From Pirellulales bacterium (GTDB lineage: Bacteria; Planctomycetota; Planctomycetia; Pirellulales; DATAWG01): a stretch of 64,000 bases of DNA. Of this stretch, positions 34,864-42,711 are shown piece after piece. The stretch lies in NCBI GenBank assembly GCA_035939775.1, contig DASZFO010000354.1:20295-84294 (forward strand), read 5' to 3'. Both the position numbers and the translations under genes were made by a program. Each line of letters begins with the position of its first letter. Positions within the stretch are counted from its first letter, which is position 1. The notes beneath the pieces are model-generated. The model did no database searches. It saw only the letters and a program-made list of their open reading frames with translations, and was not told the origin of the DNA.

Positions 34864-35646
34864 TTAGGCATCGTAGCCGTCGTCGCATCCACCGTCGTAA
34901 CCGCCATCGCAACCATCGTCGCAACCGCCGTCGCAGCCTCCGCCGAAGAAGCTGCCGAAGCAGCCATCGCCACCGAAGAAGCTGCCGAAGCAACCGTCGC
35001 CGCCGCAGTTCATATCACCGCGGTACGAGCGGAAGTTGCCGCATCGATCACCTCGGTATTCGCCGCAACGGTCCGAGTTGTAGCTGCCGCATCGGTCGCC
35101 GCGGTAGTCGCCACAGCGATCCGAGTTGTAGCTTCCGCAACGGTCTGAGCGGTAGCTGCCGCAACGATCCGAGTTGTAGCTGCCGCAGCGGTCCGAGTTG
35201 TAGCTTCCGCAGCGGTCCGAATTGTAGCTGCCGTAACCGCCGGAGCGGTCGGAGCCGCATTTATCGCTGCCATTGTAGTCGCTGTACGACTTGCAGTTGT
35301 CGTCGCTATAGGACTTGTAGCTCTTGGAGCTGTAGTCCTGGTACGACTTCGAGTTGTAGTCCTTATACGACTTCGAGCTGTAGTCTTTGTACGACTTGGA
35401 ACTCTTGTCGCTGTAAGACTTTGAACTGTAGCTGCCGCTCTTGTGGCTGTTGCTGGTCATCCGCTTGTTGTTGGTCTTGCCGCTGGTGTGGGGCATATTA
35501 TGGGCCATGTTGTGACCGCTTCCCTTAACCAACGTGGGCTTGATCTGGTTCAGCGACACGCCAGCTTGGGGGTTGGTGGTAAGCGTGATGATGGCAATAC
35601 CGGCGACGAGCGTGGGGACGGCCCCGAGAAGCATTTTCCGCAACAT
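34864..35646 (-). CDS. Secreted Tyr/Lys and Cys octapeptide-repeat protein
   Basis: 260 residues with a signal peptide (MLRKMLLGAVPTLVAGIAII, cleavage after about Ala28). The mature protein has three low-complexity zones. Residues 82-113: four octapeptides of the type (S/N)SKSY(K/Q)(D/S)Y. Residues 138-201: eight octapeptides of the type CGSYNSDR, with Cys every eight residues from 146 to 202. Residues 215-260: a duplicated GGDGCFGSFF decapeptide and a run of GGCDDGCDGG units. In total there are 17 Cys, many Tyr, and no hydrophobic core. The Lys-Tyr repeats recall adhesive foot proteins and the regular Cys a cross-linked wall or matrix protein; both are analogies only. No known family recognised. 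Confidence 0.85.
   Translation of the reverse strand: MLRKMLLGAVPTLVAGIAIITLTTNPQAGVSLNQIKPTLVKGSGHNMAHNMPHTSGKTNNKRMTSNSHKSGSYSSKSYSDKSSKSYKDYSSKSYKDYNSKSYQDYSSKSYKSYSDDNCKSYSDYNGSDKCGSDRSGGYGSYNSDRCGSYNSDRCGSYNSDRCGSYRSDRCGSYNSDRCGDYRGDRCGSYNSDRCGEYRGDRCGNFRSYRGDMNCGGDGCFGSFFGGDGCFGSFFGGGCDGGCDDGCDGGYDGGCDDGYDA
35044..35235. repeat. 24-base coding tandem repeat, eight copies (Cys array)
   Basis: Each 24-base unit encodes C-G-x-Y-x-x-D-R. Units differ by a few substitutions (N/R at position 5, S/D/E at position 3), so the array arose by slippage or unequal exchange followed by divergence. Confidence 0.88.
35308..35403. repeat. 24-base coding tandem repeat, four copies (Lys-Tyr array)
   Basis: Units encode (S/N)-S-K-S-Y-(K/Q)-(D/S)-Y. 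Same 24-base period as the neighbouring Cys array, suggesting that both arrays share an origin. Confidence 0.85.
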
Positions 35647-35837
35647 GGTAGAACTCCTTATTGGCTGTGGGTTTGTTTCGTGGGGGCCGACCTCCGACCT
35701 CCCACAGGGAGTTCAGCGTGGTGCGATTGCAAATGTTACAAGAAAAAGAATGGCCGGCGGCCGGGAGCGCGGCGACAGCCAGCGGCGAATCGAAACGGCA
35801 ACGGCCGCCGGGAGACCGATAGCGGCGCGGTTTCGGC

Positions 35838-36863
35838 CTACTTCGCGGCGTCGAGAAAGAGAAACGGCAGCATGTCGATTACAAGGCTGTCGTTGTAGAA
35901 ATACCGCGACCATTCGTGCTGCTTGCCGATCGTGCAACAGACATCGAGTTGCTCGATTTTCTGCGTGTCGAACGGGCCGCAAACGCCGACGTAGCCGAGC
36001 GCCTCGGCGCTCGAGCAGCGTTCCAGGTGCGGGTAAAGCTTAAGCGCGGAATCGCAACCGTTGTTCAGCAGCAACATCCTGTCCGCAAACGGAACGGCCT
36101 CGCCGTTGGGATGGCCAGGCGATATCCAATCGCAATCCTCGGCCGCGGCCAAGAGCACGGCCCGGACGGTTCGATGGGGCGCCTTCGCGTCGGCTGGCAC
36201 TGTCAGACCGAGCAACTGCCCGCCACCAAGCAGGTGCAACGCCCCGGTTGCCACTCGGGCGCCGAGGCTATAACCAATCAAGCCAATCTTCGCATGGACG
36301 TCGATCCGTCCGATCAGCCAGGCGAGGTAATAGGCATCGACGTCGGAGCGATGAGCGTGCATCCGCGTCGTCCGCAACGGGTGCTTCCCCTGATCGGTCG
36401 GCCACGACCAGATCACAAATCGCAAACCCTGGTTTACCGCGGCGTGAGCCGCTAGACGGGCGTAAATGGTAAAACCCTGTTCGACGGCATCGTCGGCGCT
36501 ATCGAAATTCCCGTGAACGTAGAAATCGGTCGCTGCGCTTGGATCGTCAGTCGCGAGAAACGCGGCAAGCGTCGAATCAGTCCAGCCGCCGTTGCCGTTA
36601 TACTTCCAAAGCCGCAAGGCACGCGCAGCCCCATCGCTCGGGCAACCCAATTCGCGCGTGCTGATCAACCAGATTTGGTCGCGCTGGCGAAGATCGTTGC
36701 ATTTCCTGGGGGCCGGCGTCGCCGGGCGCGACGTCGGTGATTTGATCGCGGGCGGATCGTCCGCGGTGCTCGCGGACGCCAACCGTCCGTAGCCGACGAT
36801 CGTCGCGGCGACTGCAATGACAACGCAGCCGAGCAAGTGCTGACGCCGATCTTCGATGTTCAT
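35838..36863 (-). CDS. Exported alpha/beta hydrolase (DUF900-like)
   Basis: 341 residues. One N-terminal hydrophobic segment (LGCVVIAVAATIVGYGRLASA), then a Pro/Ser linker, then a hydrolase core. FYVHGNFDSADDAVEQGF marks the oxyanion strand, FVIWSWPTDQ the next strand, and IGLIGYSLGARVATGALHLL the nucleophile elbow with Ser. Met- and Cys-rich stretches lie near the end. Similar to DUF900-type esterases anchored or secreted in the envelope. Substrate unknown. Divergent from the Cys-rich lipoprotein gene. Confidence 0.8.
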   Translation of the reverse strand: MNIEDRRQHLLGCVVIAVAATIVGYGRLASASTADDPPAIKSPTSRPATPAPRKCNDLRQRDQIWLISTRELGCPSDGAARALRLWKYNGNGGWTDSTLAAFLATDDPSAATDFYVHGNFDSADDAVEQGFTIYARLAAHAAVNQGLRFVIWSWPTDQGKHPLRTTRMHAHRSDVDAYYLAWLIGRIDVHAKIGLIGYSLGARVATGALHLLGGGQLLGLTVPADAKAPHRTVRAVLLAAAEDCDWISPGHPNGEAVPFADRMLLLNNGCDSALKLYPHLERCSSAEALGYVGVCGPFDTQKIEQLDVCCTIGKQHEWSRYFYNDSLVIDMLPFLFLDAAK

Positions 36864-37184
36864 ACTGAGCGGATTCAGGATTGCGGACCACCGGCTGCTG
36901 ACGATCGCCTCGTAGGTATCTCATCGGCAGTTTTTTGAGCGGCCAGCCGACAGGCAGGCGGTCGACTTACAGGATGCCCGACCCCGCGGCCGAGAGATTC
37001 GTTGCATCCGTTTCAGACGGACGGATCAATGTAGCATTATTTCGACGCGCGGGCGTTGAATTCTGGCCACGGCCGGTTGCGGAAATTCAACATGTTTCAT
37101 TTGCACTTCAGCGGATGTGTTGTAGAGTTGCTTGACCTACGGCTCGCCTGGTTCACGTTTTGGTTTCAAACGGAGATTACCGCC
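36864..37184. other. Divergent spacer, no gene seen
   Basis: 321 bases between the hydrolase (minus) and the small lipoprotein (plus). GGAGATTACCGCC just before 37185 is the ribosome-binding site of the latter. A TTGACC at about 37132 could be a -35 element but has no convincing -10. No repeat of the dispersed families was seen. Confidence 0.5.
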
Positions 37185-37454
37185 ATGAAGAGGCTTCTGA
37201 TCCTGACGGCTTTGGCGCTCATGACGTGCAGCGCGGCTGGTTGCGAGTGCTGCGGAGTGGGCGGCGGGGGGATGTTGCAAATGTTCCGCAGGAACCGTTG
37301 CAATTCCTGCAGTCCGTGCGAATCGTCGATCCCCTGCAGTTCGTGCTCGCCGGTGATGCAGTCGAGCGGCTGCGGCTGCGGCAATGGCGAGCCGGTGATG
37401 AGCGCCCCGAGCATCTCTCCGGGACCTGAATCGTACAGCATGTCGCACAAATAA
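37185..37454 (+). CDS. Small Cys-rich lipoprotein
   Basis: 89 residues from ATG 37185, with GGAG 9 bases upstream; the frame is open from 37056 but the upstream part is unsupported. Signal peptide MKRLLILTALALMTCSAAGC with a lipobox SAAGC. The mature part is very rich in Cys, Ser and Gly (ECCGVGGGG, RCNSCSPCESSIPCSSCSPV, GCGCGNGE): 11 Cys in about 55 residues. Probably an outer-envelope or metal-binding small lipoprotein; no family recognised. Confidence 0.72.
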   Translation: MKRLLILTALALMTCSAAGCECCGVGGGGMLQMFRRNRCNSCSPCESSIPCSSCSPVMQSSGCGCGNGEPVMSAPSISPGPESYSMSHK

Positions 37455-37650
37455 CGGCGCCCCAGCCTGGAGTTCAGCCCGAGACGGGACTTCGGACCAA
37501 TGACCTGCCGCGGGCCGGTCGCGCGATCCTGATCGCGACCGCCCGTGGGAGGCCGAGGGAACTGGGAAATGAGTAGGGTATGAATTGCGCGAATTCAGTC
37601 TACAATGACTGGATTATCCGTCGCTCGCACCTCATGCCCAGCAGGTCGCC

Positions 37651-38901
37651 GTGTCTGATTCGACTCAGCCATTGCTCGAAGGTGCGCCGCTGCGCGAATG
37701 CGCTCCAGGAACGGGGGTCGCGCAGGTCCGGCTGAAGCCGCGTAAGGTCCGGCCCTTCTTCGGCCGGCATCCGTGGGTTCTCGACACTGCCATTGCCAGG
37801 ATCGACGGTCATCCGGCGGACGGCGACGTCGTCGATTTGATCTCGGACAAGGGACGGTTCGTCGCCCGCGGGCTGTTCAACAGCCGAAGCCGAATCCGCG
37901 TGCGGCTCTATAGCTGGCTGGCCTCCGAGCCGCTCGACGATAGTTTCTGGCGGCGGCGACTGGAAGCGGCCATCGCCTTGCGTCGCAATCTTGGCTACAC
38001 CGATCCAAACGGCGCGGCGCGGCTCGTCTTCAGCGAGGCCGATGGGCTAAGCGGCTTGATCGTCGATCGTTATGGGCCGTATCTGGCGATTCAAACGACG
38101 GCGCTAGCGATGGCCCAGCGGCTGGATCTGTTGACGCCGATGCTCGTTGAGTTGATTCAGCCGCGCGGGATTGTTGTTCGCAATGAGCGCGGTCTGGCGC
38201 AAACCGAAGGGATTCAAGTGGTGGAGGGGCGGCACTGGGGGCAGATGCCGGACGGGCCGGTCTTCATCGAAGAACATGGGCTGCGTTATGGCGTCGATTT
38301 ACGAGAAGGGCAAAAGACGGGCTTCTATCTCGATCAGCGGGAGAATCGCCGAATTGCCGCCGGCTATTGCCGCGGGCGGCGCGTGCTCGATCTGTTCTGC
38401 TATAGCGGCGGATTTGGTCTCGGTGCTTTGGCGCTAGGAGGCGCGCGGGAAGTGCTTGCCGTCGATAGCAGCCAAAAGGCTCTGACGCTCGCGCGAGCTA
38501 ACGCCGAATTGAACGGCGTGTCGAACATCCATTTTCAGGCCAGCGACGGATTTGAGATGCTCGATTCGCTGCGCGCTGCAGGCGAAAGATTCGGGGCAGT
38601 GATTCTCGATCCGCCGAAATTCGCCCGCAGCCGCGCAGCGCTCGACGACGCGCTGATGGCCTATCACCGCTTGAATCGCACGGCCGCCGAATTGCTCGAA
38701 CCGGGCGGCATTCTTGTCACGTGCAGTTGCTCGGGGCACGTCACCCGCGAGGATTTTCTGCACATGCTCTCCGGCGTGGCCCAACGCTCCGGGCGCGATA
38801 TTCAGGTGCTCGAACAGCGAGGCGCCGCCCCCGATCATCCGGTCGGCGCAAGCTGCCTGGAGACCGAATACCTCAAATGCTTCATCTGCCGCGTTGTGTA
38901 G
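37651..38901 (+). CDS. rlmI: RlmI-like 23S rRNA (cytosine-5) methyltransferase
   Basis: 416 residues from GTG 37651 (AGCAGG 6 bases upstream). N-terminal PUA domain (about 27-100: RKVRPFFGRHPWVLDTAI, GDVVDLISDKGRFVARGLFN). Middle region LVFSEADGLSGLIVDRYG. SAM-binding core with GQKTGFYLDQRENRR, VLDLFCYSGGFGLGAL, AVDSSQKALTLARANAELNG, the catalytic-region ILDPPKFARS and LVTCSCSGHV. Matches the class I RlmI/RlmK family that methylates 23S rRNA cytosine. A strong palindrome follows (38911-38983). Confidence 0.93.
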   Translation: MSDSTQPLLEGAPLRECAPGTGVAQVRLKPRKVRPFFGRHPWVLDTAIARIDGHPADGDVVDLISDKGRFVARGLFNSRSRIRVRLYSWLASEPLDDSFWRRRLEAAIALRRNLGYTDPNGAARLVFSEADGLSGLIVDRYGPYLAIQTTALAMAQRLDLLTPMLVELIQPRGIVVRNERGLAQTEGIQVVEGRHWGQMPDGPVFIEEHGLRYGVDLREGQKTGFYLDQRENRRIAAGYCRGRRVLDLFCYSGGFGLGALALGGAREVLAVDSSQKALTLARANAELNGVSNIHFQASDGFEMLDSLRAAGERFGAVILDPPKFARSRAALDDALMAYHRLNRTAAELLEPGGILVTCSCSGHVTREDFLHMLSGVAQRSGRDIQVLEQRGAAPDHPVGASCLETEYLKCFICRVV

Positions 38902-38910
38902 CAAGCAGCC

Positions 38911-38983
38911 GTAGGGTGCGTCGAGTCCGCGAAGACGCGGCACGTCGCGCCGGTGCGTCAGCGCTGCGCTTGACGCACCCTAC
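38911..38983. repeat. GTAGGGTGCGTC palindrome, possible bidirectional terminator
   Basis: GTAGGGTGCGTC at 38911 and GACGCACCCTAC ending 38983 are perfect inverted arms, with a GCGTC/GACGC-rich middle. It lies between the convergent rlmI and HTTM genes. The same family occurs at about 31900-31930 within tag. Confidence 0.75.
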
Positions 38984-38994
38984 AATCTAGATCG

Positions 38995-39933
38995 TCAAGC
39001 CGAAGTGGTTCGTCTCTCAAAGCAATTGCGCAGGCAATCCGGCGAGACAAACGCCAGATTGGCCACTAGCATCATAAGCACCCAGCTCGTCATGCCCGTC
39101 AACAGCGCCGTTCCGATCCAAATCGGCAGCGACAGCCCCAAGAGCAGCGGCCGGGCCATTCTATTCCAAATCAAGAATGCGAAGCACAACTCGAAGAGCA
39201 CGATAGCCAGCGTCCAGAGGTTAATCACATACATATGGTTCGCTAAGCCCGTCAGATCGAGCAGGCGCGACTCGGGTTTGACGATGAGCCCCCAAACGGC
39301 CCGTCCGGCCAACCACACCGGGCTCCTCAGTTTGGCCATCGCCATCATGAAATAAATCACTGAAAGGTGCACCTGCATCAGGCGAACGACGACGGTCGCC
39401 CCCCAACACTGTCTTGGCGCGGTTTCCGCGGCCGCTGTTTTGCGTCGATCTCTCCAAGAGTCGAGCGACAACGCCGCTCCACACGGCCCGAGGCAAAGAT
39501 AAAACATCAACATGGCGACAATGTCGTCCACCGGACGAGCCAACATCGGTCCGCGATGAATTAGCGATAGCACGGCGAACAGGGCCACCACCGCCGTTAC
39601 GCGCGTAAATAGACCCACGAGAAACAACGCCAGAGCCGCGGCGCCGATCCAAAAGAGCGCCCACAGCGACGACGTTGAATTCGCGTAGTCAAAGGCCGAA
39701 AAGACTTTTGCGTCGCGGAGGTGCAAGACGGCGTTTTCCGGCAGCAGTCCGTCCGGCCCGAACCAGCGTTCCAGGTCGGGAATGCAGCTCAGGTAAAGAC
39801 CCAGGGCCACGATCGCCGTCAGCACCCGAATCATGCCGAGCGTGAACGGATCGCTCGGGGTAAACCAGAAACGGTTCCAGCTTTCGCCGAAGCGTCGCGC
39901 GAGCGTGTCGAAATAGGATCGAATTGCGGGCAT
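38995..39933 (-). CDS. HTTM-domain membrane protein 2
   Basis: 312 residues with about six to seven membrane segments: LTAIVALGLYLSCI, LWALFWIGAAALALFLVGLFTRV, VVRLMQVHLSVIYFMMAMAKL and LLLGLSLPIWIGTALLTGM. The HTTM-type RLMQVHLSVIYFMMAMAKLRSPVWLAG block parallels QIHLCIMYLSCGLEKG in the first HTTM protein (32880), so they are distant paralogues. The upstream gene ends one base before it, implying a two-gene unit. Biochemical activity unknown. Confidence 0.82.
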   Translation of the reverse strand: MPAIRSYFDTLARRFGESWNRFWFTPSDPFTLGMIRVLTAIVALGLYLSCIPDLERWFGPDGLLPENAVLHLRDAKVFSAFDYANSTSSLWALFWIGAAALALFLVGLFTRVTAVVALFAVLSLIHRGPMLARPVDDIVAMLMFYLCLGPCGAALSLDSWRDRRKTAAAETAPRQCWGATVVVRLMQVHLSVIYFMMAMAKLRSPVWLAGRAVWGLIVKPESRLLDLTGLANHMYVINLWTLAIVLFELCFAFLIWNRMARPLLLGLSLPIWIGTALLTGMTSWVLMMLVANLAFVSPDCLRNCFERRTTSA

Positions 39934-39934
39934 A

Positions 39935-40720
39935 TTATTTGTCGGCGGAGCGCGGCGCGGGTGCGGAGAGCGATTTCGTCGAGGTCCGCGGGCTCGGTTT
40001 CGGCTTCAGCTCGGCCTGTCGATGGGCGGGCGATGTCTCCGCCGCGGGCAGATTCTCGAAGAACGTCGGTCGATCATGATCCAGGACCACAACGCCGTCG
40101 ATCGCGACGCCAAAATACCGCGCGTCGAATGGATTGCGTTCGCGCGGATCGTCGGAATCCAATTCAGTCAGGCTGATGCCCTGATGATAAACGCACCGTA
40201 GCGAGACCGATGTCGCGTCGTGATGTTGGCGAATCAATTGGCCGCCGATCCCTTCGAGAAGCTGTGTTTTGCGTTGCGTATCGATTTCCTCCGCTTCCGT
40301 GGCGGTTGCACGAGCGGCGTAGACCGCCACCGTTCGCGCGAGTTGCTGTTCGCGCTGCACGCGCTCGCTGGGCCAGGTCGATGGTTCGGGAATCACGATC
40401 GGCGGGTCGGCGCGTCCATTCGCATACTTGACCGTTGCTTCCAATCGATGGTCCCAATCCAACGGCAAATCGTTCATCAAGTGATAGTCGTAGCCGCGAT
40501 CCAGCCAGAATTGAGCCAGGTACGGCCCGAGACCCGGTGTCTGTTGCTTGATGCTGCCGAGCAGAGCGGCCCTGGCAGTGCCAAAATCGCCATCGGTCAT
40601 TACCGCCATGCCAACCGCGAACAGATGCACGAAGAGCAGCAACGATACGATCGTCCTGATGTTTTGGCTGGGTCCGCCGAAGAGATTTGAGGTCTCTTCG
40701 CGGTCGTTGGATGAATTCAT
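39935..40720 (-). CDS. Membrane-anchored partner of HTTM protein
   Basis: 261 residues from ATG 40720 (the frame extends to 40948 without support). One N-terminal membrane helix (IRTIVSLLLFVHLFAVGMAVM) leaves about 215 residues outside or inside. The soluble part holds a W-x-D-R-G-Y-D-Y-H-L-M-N region, an Arg/Gln-rich helix and a Lys/Pro/Ser tail. It ends one base before the HTTM gene. No family recognised; tight coupling to HTTM suggests a shared role. Confidence 0.78.
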   Translation of the reverse strand: MNSSNDREETSNLFGGPSQNIRTIVSLLLFVHLFAVGMAVMTDGDFGTARAALLGSIKQQTPGLGPYLAQFWLDRGYDYHLMNDLPLDWDHRLEATVKYANGRADPPIVIPEPSTWPSERVQREQQLARTVAVYAARATATEAEEIDTQRKTQLLEGIGGQLIRQHHDATSVSLRCVYHQGISLTELDSDDPRERNPFDARYFGVAIDGVVVLDHDRPTFFENLPAAETSPAHRQAELKPKPSPRTSTKSLSAPAPRSADK

Positions 40721-41013
40721 GGCTTTTTGGGGCACTGGCCTCGGTCGGCTTTGAAGAGATGATGTCGAAGACGAAACCAGTGTAGTCACCATGCGACCCG
40801 CGAGGAAGTGGCGCAGCGGGCCACGCCGATTAACCATAGATCGGACCGCTTGAATCCGCCGCTCGACGCCGGCGGTTTCAGACTGTGCAGACGACATAAC
40901 CGTTGCCACGAGAAAACGTGTTGCATGCCGCACCTCGGCTCGTGGCATTGGTCGATAAGATGATTCGATGAGCGCACCCTGCGCTCGGTCCGATCCGTCC
41001 GGGAATCCAAGCC

Positions 41014-41943
41014 ATGCGAACGATGCGAGTCGCCCTGATTTCGTTGGCCACGATCGGCTTCGTCATTTTGAGCGAGGCGGCCGCCAGGGATCTGTTTGTC
41101 AACAATTCGGCCGGCGACGATTTGTTCGACGGCGGGTCGCCAACGAGCACCGGGGTTGGCCGGGGTCCGGTGCAGACCTTGCGGCAAGCGTTGTGGCTGG
41201 CGAACACTGGGGACCATGTTTCTCTGGCCAACACCGGCGAGCCGTATCGCGAATCGGTCACGCTATTTGGGGACAAGCACAGCGGTTATCCATCGCGCCC
41301 CTTCATCATCGACGGCAACGGCGCCAAACTCGATGGTTCACTGGGCGTGCCGCCCGAAGCTTGGCAGCACGACCACGACGACGTGTTTCGCTTTCGCCCC
41401 GAGCGGATGGCGTATCAACAGTTGTTTCTCGACGGACGCCCTGCGGTGCGCCGAAGCCTGACGTCGACGACGGGCGGCTTGCCGGAATTAAAACCGCTGG
41501 AGTGGGCCATGACCCGTGGACAAATTTATTTTCGTGTCGAGCCGGACCGACTCCCGGATCAATACAATCCCGCCGACACCAATTTGACCGTCGGGCTGAC
41601 GCTCTACAAAGTCGAGCACGTGGCGATCGCCAATTTGTTCGTTCAGGGTTTTCAGCTTGACGGCATCAATTTGCAGGACGTGCGGTCCCCGTGCACGCTG
41701 ACTCAAATCTCCGCCCGCGGCAACGGACGCAGCGGGATCGCGGTTTGCGGGGCATCGCGAGTCGCGATCGACGCCTGCTTGGCGGGCAACAATGGCCAGA
41801 GCCAACTTCATCTCGAGGGCCCGAGCGAAACCCACGTCGAGAATTGCGATCTCATCCCAAATACCGGCCCGAAATGGACCAGAGGGTCCGACAGCCGCTT
41901 GTTTGTTGACGGAAAGGCAACGGATGACAGGATGACAAGGTGA
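41014..41943 (+). CDS. Secreted right-handed beta-helix protein
   Basis: 309 residues from ATG 41014 (a second ATG at 41023 is possible). Signal peptide VALISLATIGFVILSEAAA. After RDLFVNNSAGDDLFDGG and PVQTLRQALWLANTGDHVSLANT it shows short coil-like repeats (YKVEHVAIANLFVQGFQLDGINLQDV, CTLTQISARGNGRSGIAVCG, RVAIDACLAGNNGQSQLHLEG) typical of pectate-lyase-like parallel beta helices (DUF1565/beta_helix type). Probably an exported polysaccharide-active or -binding protein. Converges with livF with three bases between stops. Confidence 0.82.
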   Translation: MRTMRVALISLATIGFVILSEAAARDLFVNNSAGDDLFDGGSPTSTGVGRGPVQTLRQALWLANTGDHVSLANTGEPYRESVTLFGDKHSGYPSRPFIIDGNGAKLDGSLGVPPEAWQHDHDDVFRFRPERMAYQQLFLDGRPAVRRSLTSTTGGLPELKPLEWAMTRGQIYFRVEPDRLPDQYNPADTNLTVGLTLYKVEHVAIANLFVQGFQLDGINLQDVRSPCTLTQISARGNGRSGIAVCGASRVAIDACLAGNNGQSQLHLEGPSETHVENCDLIPNTGPKWTRGSDSRLFVDGKATDDRMTR

Positions 41944-41946
41944 GCG

Positions 41947-42657
41947 TCACTCACCGAGATACGCATCTTTTATCCGCTGATCGGCCAGCAGTTGCCCCGC
42001 CGGGCCGGTCATGGTGATTTGACCGGTCTCCATTACGTAGCCGCGGTTGGCGAGTTTGAGGGCCATTCGGGCGTTTTGCTCGACGAGGAGCACGGCGATG
42101 CCGTCTTGATTCAGGCGGCGTATTACGTCGAAGATCTTGCTCGCGACCAGCGGGGCCAGGCCGAGCGACGGCTCATCGAGCAAGAGCAGCTTTGGCCGCC
42201 CCATGAGCGCGCGAGCGACGGCCAACATTTGTTGCTCGCCGCCCGATAAGGTTCCCCCTTGTTGCGCGGCGCGCTGGCGGAGGATCGGAAACAAATCGAA
42301 ATTGTGCTCCAGATCTCGTCGAACGCCGTCATGGTCGCGGCGGGTGAAGGCGCCCATCTGAAGGTTTTCAAGCACAGTTAGCCGCGGGAATATCTTCCGC
42401 CCTTCCGGCGAGTGGCAAAGTCCGAGCCTGACGATCTCGTGCGCTGGAAGCGGATGGATTTCGCGGCCATTGAACCGCACGCGGCCGGATCGAATGCGGT
42501 TCAGGCCGGAGATCGCCATGAGCGTTGTCGTTTTGCCCGCGCCATTGGCCCCGATCATCGCGACGATCTCCCCCTCACGGACCTCGACCGAAATGCCTTT
42601 GAGCACTTCGATCGGCCCGTAGCCGGAATGCAAGTTTTCGATTTCGAGCAGTGGCAT
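41947..42657 (-). CDS. livF: Branched-chain amino acid ABC transporter, ATPase LivF
   Basis: 236 residues from ATG 42657 (the frame extends to 42708, but MPLLEIENLHSGYG is the family start). Walker A GANGAGKTT, Q-loop LCHSPEGRKIFPRLTV, signature LSGGEQQML, Walker B KLLLLDEPSLGLAP and H-loop VLLVEQN: all family features of LivF. Last gene of livKHMGF; drives import with LivG on the cytosolic face. Confidence 0.96.
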   Translation of the reverse strand: MPLLEIENLHSGYGPIEVLKGISVEVREGEIVAMIGANGAGKTTTLMAISGLNRIRSGRVRFNGREIHPLPAHEIVRLGLCHSPEGRKIFPRLTVLENLQMGAFTRRDHDGVRRDLEHNFDLFPILRQRAAQQGGTLSGGEQQMLAVARALMGRPKLLLLDEPSLGLAPLVASKIFDVIRRLNQDGIAVLLVEQNARMALKLANRGYVMETGQITMTGPAGQLLADQRIKDAYLGE

Positions 42658-42711
42658 TGCGAGGGAGCGGTGGGGTGAGAGGCGAGGGAAGTACGATTCA
42701 CAAGGCAATCC

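Noticed and set aside
35044..35403. Regular 24-base repeats resembling a CRISPR array
   Set aside because: The repeats are adjacent with no unique spacers and code for octapeptides in one frame of a signal-peptide protein.
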